Under the pieces are notes generated by a model. The model was not told where the DNA came from and did no database searches. It saw only the letters and a list, made by a program, of their open reading frames with translations. Below are positions 1-8,610 of a stretch of DNA of 64,000 bases, one piece after another; within the stretch, counting starts at the first letter, position 1, and each line of letters opens with the position of its first letter. This DNA comes from Flexithrix dorotheae DSM 6795 (GTDB lineage Bacteria > Bacteroidota > Bacteroidia > Cytophagales > Flammeovirgaceae), in contig NZ_KB903465.1 of NCBI RefSeq assembly GCF_000379765.1, forward strand, positions 186,001-250,000, in the 5' to 3' direction. The translations under genes were made by a program, and so were the position numbers.

Positions 1-26
1 GCCTAAAATCCTTTTCCAAATGCCAA

Positions 27-60
27 CAAAAAAGACCTTTTTCTCAAAAGGTCTTTTTTG
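27..60. terminator. Bidirectional intrinsic terminator
   Basis: A perfect 15-bp inverted repeat (27-41 with 46-60) surrounds a TCTC loop. It has A-rich and T-rich flanks, so it can act in both directions. On the minus strand it lies just after the serine hydrolase stop codon at 76. On the plus strand it would end whatever gene lies to the left of the window. Confidence 0.85.
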
Positions 61-75
61 TTTATTACCGCTTTA

Positions 76-1083
76 TTAAGTTAATCCAAGCAAAATGTAT
101 TCTTCCAGGATTTCAAATGGCTCAAAAGCCTGATTAATATTGTAATAGCTTGCAGTGGTTGTAAACACCAAATCCAATTCGGGAAACAAAAAAATATGCT
201 GACCTCCATACCCCCAGGCATATATATACCAAATTTCTTTATTCCCCAAAGTGCACTTTTTTCTCCACCAGAAAAAACCATATTCCTGCATTCCTGGCTT
301 AATTTCAAACTGGTTACTTAATGTTTGGGCTACCCAATTGCCGGAAACCAATTGATTACCATTCCATTTGCCTTTTTGTAACATTAACCAGCCTATTTTA
401 AGTAAGTCTTTTGGAACCAATTCGTAGTCACCTATTATTTCAGGGGAAAACACACTTCTGTGAATGGCTAGTTTATTTATATCTAAAGGCTGGAATAAAT
501 ACTTTAAAGCAAAAGTTTCATTGGACAGACCTGATACTTTTTTTATAATACCTGCAAACAGAATGGGATTAGCACTACTGTAATTAAAAATAGTTCCAGG
601 CTTAGCCTCCATTGGCTGAGAAAGGGCATAAGCTAACCAATCGGATGAAAGCACCAGCTGATTAGCCTGGTTTTCAAAACTTTGATAGGGCATTTCACTT
701 TCATTCCATTGAATACCAGTTGTCATACAAAGTAAATGTCGGATAGTAATCTTATCCTTTCCACCACTCCAGTCTAAATACTGATACTCTTCAAAAAACT
801 GGATAATAGGTTCATCCAGATTTTTTATTAAACCCTGATCCAGACAAATTCCTACCAAAATGGATTGAATACTTTTTGAAACTGATTGTATGGGATGAAG
901 ATGATCCGCCTTATACCCATTAAAATACCCTTCAAATACCAAGTAGCCATTCCTAAGTACCAATAAGCTATCTAATTTCCCGAAATTTCCTGAATTTATT
1001 TGTTTGATTAACCTGGGAAAAACATGGGGTTTAAATCCTGAATCCTGTGGGGTTGCCTGGGGAAAATCAAATAACATTTTCAA
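76..1083 (-). CDS. Serine hydrolase of the beta-lactamase (class C/S12) family
   Basis: The 335-residue protein has the S12 serine beta-lactamase/esterase fold. The catalytic SxxK tetrad is S67-V-S-K70 within QSVSKSIQSILVG. A YSS motif (FNYSSANP) stands where YxN is expected, and a GYGGQ motif replaces the C-terminal KTG/HTG box, as in the EstB and nylon-oligomer-hydrolase branch rather than in true AmpC enzymes. No signal peptide is evident, so it is probably cytoplasmic and more likely an esterase or amidase than a resistance enzyme. It is read on the minus strand, 22 bases downstream of the glycosyltransferase gene, so the two may share a transcript. The substrate cannot be told from the sequence. 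Confidence 0.85.
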   Translation of the reverse strand: MKMLFDFPQATPQDSGFKPHVFPRLIKQINSGNFGKLDSLLVLRNGYLVFEGYFNGYKADHLHPIQSVSKSIQSILVGICLDQGLIKNLDEPIIQFFEEYQYLDWSGGKDKITIRHLLCMTTGIQWNESEMPYQSFENQANQLVLSSDWLAYALSQPMEAKPGTIFNYSSANPILFAGIIKKVSGLSNETFALKYLFQPLDINKLAIHRSVFSPEIIGDYELVPKDLLKIGWLMLQKGKWNGNQLVSGNWVAQTLSNQFEIKPGMQEYGFFWWRKKCTLGNKEIWYIYAWGYGGQHIFLFPELDLVFTTTASYYNINQAFEPFEILEEYILLGLT

Positions 1084-1105
1084 TTACTTTAGGGAATTCA
1101 GAATT

Positions 1106-1888
1106 TTATTTTTCTAACGATAGTCGCTTTTGGTATTCCCTGATTTTCACATACTTAATGAAGCTGGCCTGTGCAGAAATGGCACAAACAATAAAACCAT
1201 AAAACCCATCCAAAAAACCGAGTCTTATAAAATAGCTTTTTATAAACTTAAAAACCGGACTAAATAAAATCTTAAATAAGTTCGATCTTTTCCCGGCTTC
1301 GTAGTTCGTTTTTGCCATAATTTCGGTAAAATAATTAACCTGCTTAAGGTGATCAAATATAGAATAATAACTATAATGCAAAATATCCCCTTTGATGTGG
1401 CTTTTAGTGGAACCACTTTCGAGATAAAATTCATCATGAGGGTTCACTCCTCCCCATTTTCCTTTCCGGCTGTCCCACAATCTTAACTTCACATCCGGAT
1501 ACCAATCGGTATGCCTTATCCATTTCCCACAATAGTTGGTGAGGCGGTTCATGGAATAACCATCATAATTCCAATTCTTTTTGACCGACAAAATAGATTT
1601 TTTCAGGCTTTCATCTAAAGCTTCGTCTGCATCAAGTGATAAAATATGAGGAAAGTTTGCCACCGAAATGGCGTAATTCTTTTGTTCAATATGTCCTTCA
1701 AATTTCTTCAAAACAAACCTGACTCCTTTTTCTTCACAAATCTCCTTAGTTCTGTCAGTTGAAAAAGAATCCACCACTACAATTTCATCTGCTATTCCTA
1801 TCAATGAATCGATACATCTCCCAATATTCCTTTCCTCATTGAGGGTAATGACTACCGCACTAATTTTCACCTCCTTAGCAGAATCCAT
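1106..1888 (-). CDS. Family 2 glycosyltransferase (WaaE/KdtX-like)
   Basis: This 260-residue GT-A glycosyltransferase begins with the nucleotide-sugar strand ISAVVITLNEERNIGRCIDS and has the metal-binding DAD at residues 86-88 (LSLDADEAL). Its length and the order of its motifs match the WaaE/KdtX group, which adds a sugar to the inner core of lipopolysaccharide. A hydrophobic patch near residues 205-245 suggests membrane association rather than a full transmembrane segment. The gene lies upstream of the serine hydrolase on the same strand. The acceptor is inferred only from family resemblance. The start ATG at 1888 is the natural one because the fold begins eight residues later. Confidence 0.85.
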   Translation of the reverse strand: MDSAKEVKISAVVITLNEERNIGRCIDSLIGIADEIVVVDSFSTDRTKEICEEKGVRFVLKKFEGHIEQKNYAISVANFPHILSLDADEALDESLKKSILSVKKNWNYDGYSMNRLTNYCGKWIRHTDWYPDVKLRLWDSRKGKWGGVNPHDEFYLESGSTKSHIKGDILHYSYYSIFDHLKQVNYFTEIMAKTNYEAGKRSNLFKILFSPVFKFIKSYFIRLGFLDGFYGFIVCAISAQASFIKYVKIREYQKRLSLEK

Positions 1889-2156
1889 TTAAAGTTTATT
1901 CTTTAGATTATTAATAAATGAGGGCAAATTTAAATTCTTCATTCCTGAAATTCGGGTTTAGAATGGTTTAATTTCATTTTGTCCTAAATTATGCCTTGAA
2001 AAACAAGCCCAATATGCCTATAACCTGAATTACAGGCAGCAAATGAGGTGAATTTTTAATGAATGACCTGTTAATTTCTTTTATTAATTTGGTTTTTCCC
2101 CTTTTCTTTTCAAATCTTTAAGCTGAATAAATCGCGCTAATAAAGAATATCAGAAA

Positions 2157-4367
2157 ATGCCTACTGTAACTAAGGATAAATCACCAGAAATGGCTCAGCC
2201 TAAACCAAAAGAGCCTATGCCATTGTCTACAAAAATCCTGATTGGATTAATATTAGGAATTGCTACAGGATTATTCTTTGGAGAATATACTTCCCACCTT
2301 AAAATTATTGGCGATGCTTTTATCGGGTTATTACAAATGACTGTTTTACCCTACATCATTTTGTCGTTGATAGTAAACATTGGCAGGCTTTCCATGTCTG
2401 AAGGTAAAAGACTGATCATTAATTGCCTGATCACTATGTTGATTTTATTGGGAATAGGACTGATAGTAATAGCCATACTGCCTATTGCCTTTCCGGAATG
2501 GAAATCAGCGAATTTTTACAGCACCAGTTTTATAGAACCTCCACAAAATATTGATTTTCTCGAATTATTTGTGCCTTCCAATCCTTTCCACTCCATGTCT
2601 GCAAACAAGGTACCTGCAGTGGTCTTATTTTGTATACTAATTGGAGTAGGATTAATGCGGACTAAAATGACCGATAGCTTGTTAGGTAATCTTGAAGTCT
2701 TGAATAAAGCCATCAATGAAGTAAACAAATTAGTTATAAAAGTTACACCGTATGGTGTATTTGCCATTGCTGCTGATACAGCCGGAAATATGACCTGGGA
2801 GGATATTGGGAAACTACAGGCCTTTATATTGATATATACCATTGCGGTCTTAATTTTAGTATTTTGGTTTCTTCCTGTGTTAATAAGTTCCTGTACACCT
2901 TTTAGGTATAAGGATATTTTTGGTTTTACCAAAACCACCCTGATAACCATTTTTGCCACCGGGAAAATCATAATCGTTTTGCCACAGTTGGTAGAAAATA
3001 TTATGGATCTTTATAAAAAGCATAATGAGGATAACCCAGACAGGGAAAGCTCAGTGGAAATCATATTTCCACTTGCCTACCCATTTCCTAATTTAGGAAG
3101 TTTAGTGATCATTATATTTGTGCCATTTGCGGCCTGGTACCTCGGTAGTTCCATGACTTTTGGAGAATATCCGGGATTCCTGGGAGCTGGTCTGTTTACC
3201 AGCTTTGTTGCTCCGGTGGTCAGTATACCTTTCTTGTTGGAAATGCAAAACCAACCCACTGACATGTTCCATTTATTTGCGGTTTCCACAGTTTACACAG
3301 ACAGGATAAGGGTAATTTTAGGAGCTATGTACCTGATAACACTCACTATTTTTACAACCGGATTAACCTATGGCCCTTTCAAAATAAAATGGGCAAAACT
3401 CATTTCAGGATCAGCAGTAACTGTTTTATTATTTTTGGGCACCTTGTTTCCCTTAAAATATTATCTGGCTTATTCATTAAAAGATGCCTATAATAAGGAT
3501 GAAATTATCATGAATATGCAACCGGTAACCGATACTGTCAGTACCATTGTGCTAAAAAATCCAGGCCCATGTCCCCAGCCACTTCGTTACAGACAAAGCC
3601 GACTTAGCAGAATAAAACAGCGGAAAATTATCCGGATAGGTTTTTATGAGGAACAGATTCCATTTACCTACTTCAATGCCAAAGGTGAATTGGTTGGCTT
3701 TGGGGTGGATATGGCAAGGGACCTGGCTAAGGAGCTCGATGTGACTATTGGTTTTGTGCCAATAAAACAAAAGAAACTTCTGGAACAAATGGAAAATGAT
3801 CATTTCGATCTGGTAATGTCGGACATTTTCTTATCAACGAGATATTCCCAGGAAATGAGCCTCTCCAGGGCATACCTCGATGTTGTGTTAGCCTTTGTGG
3901 TAAAAAATGAAATTAATGATTATAAGGATTATGAAAAGCTCCTGGAGGTAGACACCCTAAATATTGCCTATTTCGAGAGGAGGGAAATTGCTGAAAAAAT
4001 CCATTCATATTTACCAAACTCGGGTCTGGTAAGCATAGACTCAATTTCCCAGTTTTTCAATAATCAAGTAGACACCTTAAAACTGGATGCATTACTTACC
4101 AGTGCAGAAAGAGGAGCAGCCCTCACCTTACTTCACCCTGACTATCAGGTGGTTAACCCACTTCCGATAAATATTAAGGTTCCTTTGGTGTATCCTATTG
4201 CAGGAAATGATACAGAACTTCAGGAGTTTGTATCCAACTGGATTGAAGAAAAGAAAAAGGATGGCACTATAGATAAATTTTATGATCACTGGATTTTAGG
4301 AAAAGACGTAACAAAAGACACCAAACACTGGAGTGTAATTAAAGATGTGCTCCATTGGGTGGAATAA
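2157..4367 (+). CDS. Glutamate/dicarboxylate-type symporter fused to a periplasmic solute-binding domain
   Basis: The 736-residue protein has two parts. Residues about 20-455 are a multi-pass membrane domain of the DAACS (GltP/DctA) family, starting with the typical first helix KILIGLILGIATGLFFGEYT. Residues about 485-720 are an extracytoplasmic solute-binding domain of the SBP_bac_3 type (IRIGFYEEQIPFTYFNAKGE, then DFVMSDIF-like strands). The serine-rich hairpin and the NMDGT substrate motif of classical GltP are absent: the equivalent stretches read FATGKIIIVLP and PFPNLGSL. Substrate chemistry may therefore differ, and the tethered binding domain may deliver ligand. It is a single gene ending in a bidirectional terminator. 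Transport activity is inferred. Confidence 0.85.
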   Translation: MPTVTKDKSPEMAQPKPKEPMPLSTKILIGLILGIATGLFFGEYTSHLKIIGDAFIGLLQMTVLPYIILSLIVNIGRLSMSEGKRLIINCLITMLILLGIGLIVIAILPIAFPEWKSANFYSTSFIEPPQNIDFLELFVPSNPFHSMSANKVPAVVLFCILIGVGLMRTKMTDSLLGNLEVLNKAINEVNKLVIKVTPYGVFAIAADTAGNMTWEDIGKLQAFILIYTIAVLILVFWFLPVLISSCTPFRYKDIFGFTKTTLITIFATGKIIIVLPQLVENIMDLYKKHNEDNPDRESSVEIIFPLAYPFPNLGSLVIIIFVPFAAWYLGSSMTFGEYPGFLGAGLFTSFVAPVVSIPFLLEMQNQPTDMFHLFAVSTVYTDRIRVILGAMYLITLTIFTTGLTYGPFKIKWAKLISGSAVTVLLFLGTLFPLKYYLAYSLKDAYNKDEIIMNMQPVTDTVSTIVLKNPGPCPQPLRYRQSRLSRIKQRKIIRIGFYEEQIPFTYFNAKGELVGFGVDMARDLAKELDVTIGFVPIKQKKLLEQMENDHFDLVMSDIFLSTRYSQEMSLSRAYLDVVLAFVVKNEINDYKDYEKLLEVDTLNIAYFERREIAEKIHSYLPNSGLVSIDSISQFFNNQVDTLKLDALLTSAERGAALTLLHPDYQVVNPLPINIKVPLVYPIAGNDTELQEFVSNWIEEKKKDGTIDKFYDHWILGKDVTKDTKHWSVIKDVLHWVE

Positions 4368-4405
4368 AAAAAGCTTCCCAATTAAATTTTTGGGAAGCTT
4401 TTTTT
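4366..4405. terminator. Bidirectional intrinsic terminator
   Basis: A 10-bp GC-containing stem (4371-4380 with 4391-4400) is flanked by A5 on the left and T5 on the right. It sits exactly between two convergent genes, the fused symporter and the SET-domain protein, and can serve both. Confidence 0.9.
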
Positions 4406-5041
4406 CTAATGGACTTCAAGCTCCTGATATCCGTTAGTTTGATTAAATCCGGGTAATTCTTTCAGCCTCAATGAATATACCGATTTGTATTTCGCAGGTT
4501 GCTGAAAAAACTGATTAAGTGTAGCTCTTGTTTCTATATCTATCAATGGCAAAAGCGGCTGATCTACCTTAAACAAATACTTTAAGGATTTTTTAATTTT
4601 CTTGTCCCAATCTTTATAATGTTTTTCAAAATCTGCGGGAAATATGGTTTTCCTGCAATTTTCACTTCCACATCCACATTCAAAAGGATGATCCAGGTTA
4701 AAAATACTATACTCATCTGTGAGCTGTTCTCCAGGCTGGATATCTCTTATGGCAATTTCAAATCCGTAACCTGTACTGATTGAATTACAATTGCAACTAT
4801 GATTTACATACTTGGCAAAATCCCAGCTAATGATTCTAAAACCATATTCATCCTTGTAGGAATACTTTTCAATGGCTTTTTTCATTTCTACTTCGTAGAG
4901 TAGAAAATCAGTTGGGGAAACCACAATTTCAAGGCTGTCTTTTACATATGTAATTGCACCTTTAGGAATAAAACCTGTAGCAAAAACACCATACCCGATG
5001 TCTTCACTAATAAAGCGTAATTCAGTGTTCGGATGTATCAT
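4406..5041 (-). CDS. SET-domain protein (candidate lysine methyltransferase)
   Basis: The 211-residue protein has the SET fold. An N-terminal segment (GYGVFATGFIPKGAI, residues 16-30) is followed by the cofactor motif N80-H-S-C, with a second Asn at 86, and then the GEQLTDEY strand (104-111). A post-SET cysteine cluster, C122-x-C124-x4-C129, can bind zinc together with a cysteine from the NHSC region. These elements mark an S-adenosylmethionine-dependent protein lysine methyltransferase, a family best known from eukaryotes but scattered in bacteria. Its target is unknown, and no histone-like gene adjoins it. It is convergent with the symporter gene and shares its terminator. Confidence 0.85.
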   Translation of the reverse strand: MIHPNTELRFISEDIGYGVFATGFIPKGAITYVKDSLEIVVSPTDFLLYEVEMKKAIEKYSYKDEYGFRIISWDFAKYVNHSCNCNSISTGYGFEIAIRDIQPGEQLTDEYSIFNLDHPFECGCGSENCRKTIFPADFEKHYKDWDKKIKKSLKYLFKVDQPLLPLIDIETRATLNQFFQQPAKYKSVYSLRLKELPGFNQTNGYQELEVH

Positions 5042-5118
5042 TGTTGAAATGATAAAATCAATTTAATTTTAATTGAGTTAATAATTATTTTAAATTCATC
5101 TGTTATAAAATATTCAAT

Positions 5119-5970
5119 CTATTCTTTAAAACTTATATTGGTACTTTTTAAATGTAAATCTCTTTGTGGGAATGGAATAACCACTTTCTGATCCCTAAAC
5201 TTTTTGAGTATTTTAAGTCTCATATCACTTTTAATCTGTTCAACTCTAAACATTTCCCTGGTCCAGAACATCAACTCAAAGTTTAAAGAAGAATCCCCAA
5301 AACTATTCAACCGGACAATAGGCTCCTTTTCCTGCATTACGGCCGTATGTCCTTTTGCTACCTCCTTTAATATCCGAATTACTAAATCCTCATCAGTGCC
5401 ATAACTCACCCCAACAATAAATGAAAACCTGGCAATTTTTACATTATGACTCCAGTTGATCACCTTATCGGTTACAATTTTAGAGTTTGGAAGAATTATT
5501 ATTATTTCCTCTCTGTTTTCCACAATGGAAGTTCTTAATCCAATTCTTTTTACCCTTACTACCTCATCATCTACCTCCAAAACATCCCCTACTTTTATTG
5601 AACCTTCTACCAATAATAAAATCCCAGAAAAAAAATCATTAAACGTTTGCTGAACACCCAACCCAATCCCCACTAATAAAGCGGCCGAGCCAGCCACTAA
5701 AATGGTCACTTTCACCCCTATCGACTCCAGGGCAAGTACAGTAATTATAACCCAAATAATATATTTTAGAATCTGATATAATGCATATTGAGAACCCTGA
5801 TCAAGGTCCTTAAATTTCCAATATTTTTTCAGGCTTTGCTTCAAAATCCATAGAATCCCTTTGCCTACCAGGAAGTAGAAAAACAGCTTCAGCAAATCGT
5901 AAACTGAAAAACTATATTCTGCCACACGAATAAGATCCATTTCCAGAATCTCTCTTATTTGCTCAATCAT
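5119..5970 (-). CDS. Small-conductance mechanosensitive channel (MscS family)
   Basis: The 283-residue inner-membrane protein has three predicted helices (about 23-45, 62-82 and 88-115), the last being the glycine/alanine-rich pore helix GSAALLVGIGLGVQQTF. The cytoplasmic beta domain carries the family signature around LPNSKIV (PNS at 161-163). Such channels release solutes during hypo-osmotic shock. Its length equals the minimal MscS type, with no extra periplasmic domain. It stands alone between the SET gene and the DUF1761 gene, all on the minus strand but separated by 77 and 146 bases. Confidence 0.93.
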   Translation of the reverse strand: MIEQIREILEMDLIRVAEYSFSVYDLLKLFFYFLVGKGILWILKQSLKKYWKFKDLDQGSQYALYQILKYIIWVIITVLALESIGVKVTILVAGSAALLVGIGLGVQQTFNDFFSGILLLVEGSIKVGDVLEVDDEVVRVKRIGLRTSIVENREEIIIILPNSKIVTDKVINWSHNVKIARFSFIVGVSYGTDEDLVIRILKEVAKGHTAVMQEKEPIVRLNSFGDSSLNFELMFWTREMFRVEQIKSDMRLKILKKFRDQKVVIPFPQRDLHLKSTNISFKE

Positions 5971-6061
5971 ATCATACTCACTATTGAAAAAATTTTAGAA
6001 CTAACTGTAATTTAATACTAATCTTACTAAGACGAAAATATATGATTTAGTCACTCACGAA

Positions 6062-6094
6062 AACAAAAAACCCTGCCTTTTATAAGACAAGGTT
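6062..6094 (-). terminator. Intrinsic terminator after the DUF1761 gene
   Basis: Read on the minus strand, an 11-bp stem (94-84 with 79-69 of the 6000 block, two G-U pairs, 4-base loop) is followed by TTTTGTTT. It lies 23 bases beyond the DUF1761 stop codon. On the plus strand the two G-U pairs become C-A mismatches, so it should act in one direction only. Confidence 0.7.
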
Positions 6095-6116
6095 CGAAAA
6101 ATTTTGTTTGAAAAAT

Positions 6117-6533
6117 TCAACTCCAGGCACCTATTATAATTCCCATAATACCAAGAAAAATAATTTGGTAACCCGCATCTATAAGCCAAAGAATAAAGGA
6201 TTTGCGCTGATAAAGTAAGTTGATTCCCATAGAAGTACCTACAAAGAAAAAGCCTACTACAAGCCCATGAATTAATCCCCCCTGCCATCCGATTACAGGC
6301 TCTCCGTGTCCCTGCAATAACATTCCCATTCCAAAAGCCATCAGGATCATAAGCAAGAAGCTCGATCCAAAAATTTTTGCCATATTGCCTTCCTGAAGGT
6401 ATTCATCGGTAAAGCCCAATTCATTTTGCCAGGCTTTTCCAAACAACACAGGACTATACCATAGTGCCCCTAAGGCAAAACTGGCAAGGGCTGCCACCCC
6501 TACCGCAAGGTAATTAATGTTCGATAATTCCAT
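6117..6533 (-). CDS. DUF1761 family membrane protein
   Basis: The 138-residue protein has four hydrophobic segments (about 8-28, 58-76, 84-106 and 113-134). Its N-terminus, with ALGALWYSPVLFGKAW followed by a short GFT turn, is the recognisable signature of DUF1761. The family is common in Bacteroidota and has no known biochemical role. It follows the SnoaL-like gene on the same strand after 145 bases, and both lie downstream of an ECF-like sigma factor gene. A shared stress response is possible but is only suggested by position. Confidence 0.85.
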   Translation of the reverse strand: MELSNINYLAVGVAALASFALGALWYSPVLFGKAWQNELGFTDEYLQEGNMAKIFGSSFLLMILMAFGMGMLLQGHGEPVIGWQGGLIHGLVVGFFFVGTSMGINLLYQRKSFILWLIDAGYQIIFLGIMGIIIGAWS

Positions 6534-6678
6534 AATTTTTAAAGTTTGGTTTGTTAATAAATAAAGAAGAGGTAAAGCTTAGTTTTTAAGTTTTAATGTA
6601 CTGATTTTTAATAAGATAATAAAAAAACAAATCAAAAACTAATCGACTTTACCTTTTCATTTGAAGAAAATTTAGTGA

Positions 6679-7047
6679 TTACATTGGTGCCGGAGTAAAG
6701 AAAAACTGCTCTGTAACCACTTTTCCATTTTTCACTTCATAAACACAAACTTCTTCCATGGTCTGCCTGCCCATTCCCTTAAATGTTGCCTCCGTTTTCA
6801 TGGCAATAGAGAAAAAATTTCCTGCTATCACAGGATCAGATATTACATTACTGTGAACTTCCTCCACCATACTGGACCATTGTTCGGCTTTAGCCTTTAT
6901 GGCTGCTATGCCTTCGGCTCTTTCCGTTGGAGTACCTTTGGGTTCTATACTGACAATATCCTTCGAATAAAGCTCATCCTGAGCCTCGGTATACTGTCCT
7001 TTTCGACAAAAATTTACTAGTTTTTGGGCAACTTCATTAGTGTTCAT
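6679..7047 (-). CDS. SnoaL-like/NTF2-fold protein
   Basis: The 122-residue protein has the cone-shaped alpha+beta fold of SnoaL/NTF2-like proteins: an N-terminal helix pair (NTNEVAQKLVNFCRKGQYTE), the YSKDIVSIEP strand, and a long C-terminal sheet ending in VVTEQFFFTPAPM. The family holds ligand-binding proteins and small enzymes, and the sequence does not fix which. It has no signal peptide. It lies between the sigma factor and DUF1761 genes on the same strand. Confidence 0.85.
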   Translation of the reverse strand: MNTNEVAQKLVNFCRKGQYTEAQDELYSKDIVSIEPKGTPTERAEGIAAIKAKAEQWSSMVEEVHSNVISDPVIAGNFFSIAMKTEATFKGMGRQTMEEVCVYEVKNGKVVTEQFFFTPAPM

Positions 7048-7234
7048 AATTTTTATAAAAATTAAGTTTGAAAAAATATATATTAGTTAGACGATTGTGG
7101 ACAAAAAAACGGACGAAAACCAGAATAAATCAATTATCAACTGATAATCAGACACTTATACCTTTACCTTTTTGATACAAAAAGTAAGTTTCCTTTACAG
7201 TGTCAATATTAAAGCCGGTTGTAATTTTATTTAA

Positions 7235-8017
7235 TCAGGCAGAATGCGCTGGCAAGGTTTCCAGCATGTAGTTGTGTAAATCGAATCCTTTGGCATTTAT
7301 AGGGTCAATCTTGCTTACCAATTCAAATCTCAAATCCAGGAGTTTTTCAATATCGGAATTTTCCCGCTCTTTCACCATTTTTATTTTCATGAGTTCTTCT
7401 GCTGCAGCCTGTTGCGGATTGAAGATACCATTAAGCTCTGTGCACTGATGACACACACCATTTTTATGTATAAGTGCACATCTTCCTTCAAAAATTTTTA
7501 AAAACCTTTTCCGGGCATTGGCCAGGGCATGTTTTACTTTACCTTCTGTGAGATTGACGATTTCCATAATTTCACTCACTTTAAAGGCATAAATCTCCTT
7601 CAGAATAATACAAACCTGTTCTTCCAACAGTAAAGTTTTTGACATACAAGTAAAGCAATAATCTATATGCTCCTTAAAATCGAATTTGCCATGGGGAGAA
7701 TTTTGGGAAATATTGGCCATGGTTTGTTGTAATTCCTTAGAGGTGTATGTAGCAGTTCTGCAATTATCCTGATAATCTTCTTTCCACCTGGACTGACTTC
7801 TTAAATGGTCCTTAGCCCTATTGGCAGCGATAGAAAAAACCCAGGTTTTAAATGTAGAATTTCCCTTAAAAGCCTCTATATTTTTGAATGCCCTGATGTA
7901 GGTATCCTGCACAATATCTTCCATATCCTGATGATGAGCCACCAGTCGGTAAATAAAAGCTTTGAGGGCCGGCTGAAAAGAAACAAACTCATTCTGGTAT
8001 TGTTGAAGTGCATTCAT
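7235..8017 (-). CDS. ECF-like sigma-70 factor with cysteine-rich linker and tail
   Basis: The likely start is the ATG at 8017 (MNALQQYQNEF, 260 residues); an upstream GTG at 8047 only adds a weak leader. Region 2 is clear at residues 10-75 (EDIVQDTYIRAF, then STFKTWVFSIAANRAKDHLR), and region 4 at about 128-175 (KVSEIMEIVNLTEGKVKHAL). Unusual for an ECF factor are cysteines C121 and C124 in the linker, C136, and a tail with C180, C189 and C192, followed by about 65 more residues. They could bind zinc or sense thiol stress. No anti-sigma gene adjoins it. The 187 bases downstream lead to the SnoaL-like gene. Confidence 0.85.
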   Translation of the reverse strand: MNALQQYQNEFVSFQPALKAFIYRLVAHHQDMEDIVQDTYIRAFKNIEAFKGNSTFKTWVFSIAANRAKDHLRSQSRWKEDYQDNCRTATYTSKELQQTMANISQNSPHGKFDFKEHIDYCFTCMSKTLLLEEQVCIILKEIYAFKVSEIMEIVNLTEGKVKHALANARKRFLKIFEGRCALIHKNGVCHQCTELNGIFNPQQAAAEELMKIKMVKERENSDIEKLLDLRFELVSKIDPINAKGFDLHNYMLETLPAHSA

Positions 8018-8610
8018 GGTTGAGTTAGTATTTAAATTAAACAACACTAGAGATAAAATGGATAATCCATCAGATTTTGATCTGACAAGAATTTTAGCAA
8101 TCCTGAATTTAAAGATTATTAATGGTAGCTTGTGTGGAATTGAAACAAACTGATAGCCTGCAAAATCATCAGCTCGCTATATTTATTGTGGAATTCTTCA
8201 GTATTGAAGATAGATAAAGTTATTTATTTTTTTGCTGATTTTTCAGGTTTTCCCTAAAAATAATTATTCCTTTTTGGACACTTAAAGAACCTAACAGGTT
8301 TTTGTATTATGAATTGAAATATATTTAAACCTACCCCTAACCCCCTCACCGAGGGAGAAAGTCACTATGAGTCTATTTTTCACCTTGAAAAATGAGCTGA
8401 GTTTTAAAATTAAACATATTAAAACACTGAATATTAGTTAAAACCTCATATGCCAGTAAACCACAAACCTTAATCAAGCAAACTGAAGAATCTCAATAAG
8501 CGGGTCAAGCAGCATGCTTGCTGCAGAATTCTTTCACCTTACTGCAAAGTATTGGGAATTCAGGAAAAAATCCTGAATTTTTACTTTAATCCAAAAATAA
8601 AGATTCAAAG
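8018..8610. other. Intergenic region of about 590 bases before the permease cluster
   Basis: No gene is seen here. The stretch 8330-8362 contains a C-rich run with a short CCCTC/GAGGG hairpin, a motif that looks like an intergenic repeat. A small palindrome CAAGCA-GCA-TGCTTG lies at 8506-8520. The region separates divergent genes (the sigma factor on minus, the permease on plus) and must hold both promoters, but no clear TAnnTTTG box with a matching TTTG was found. Confidence 0.5.
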
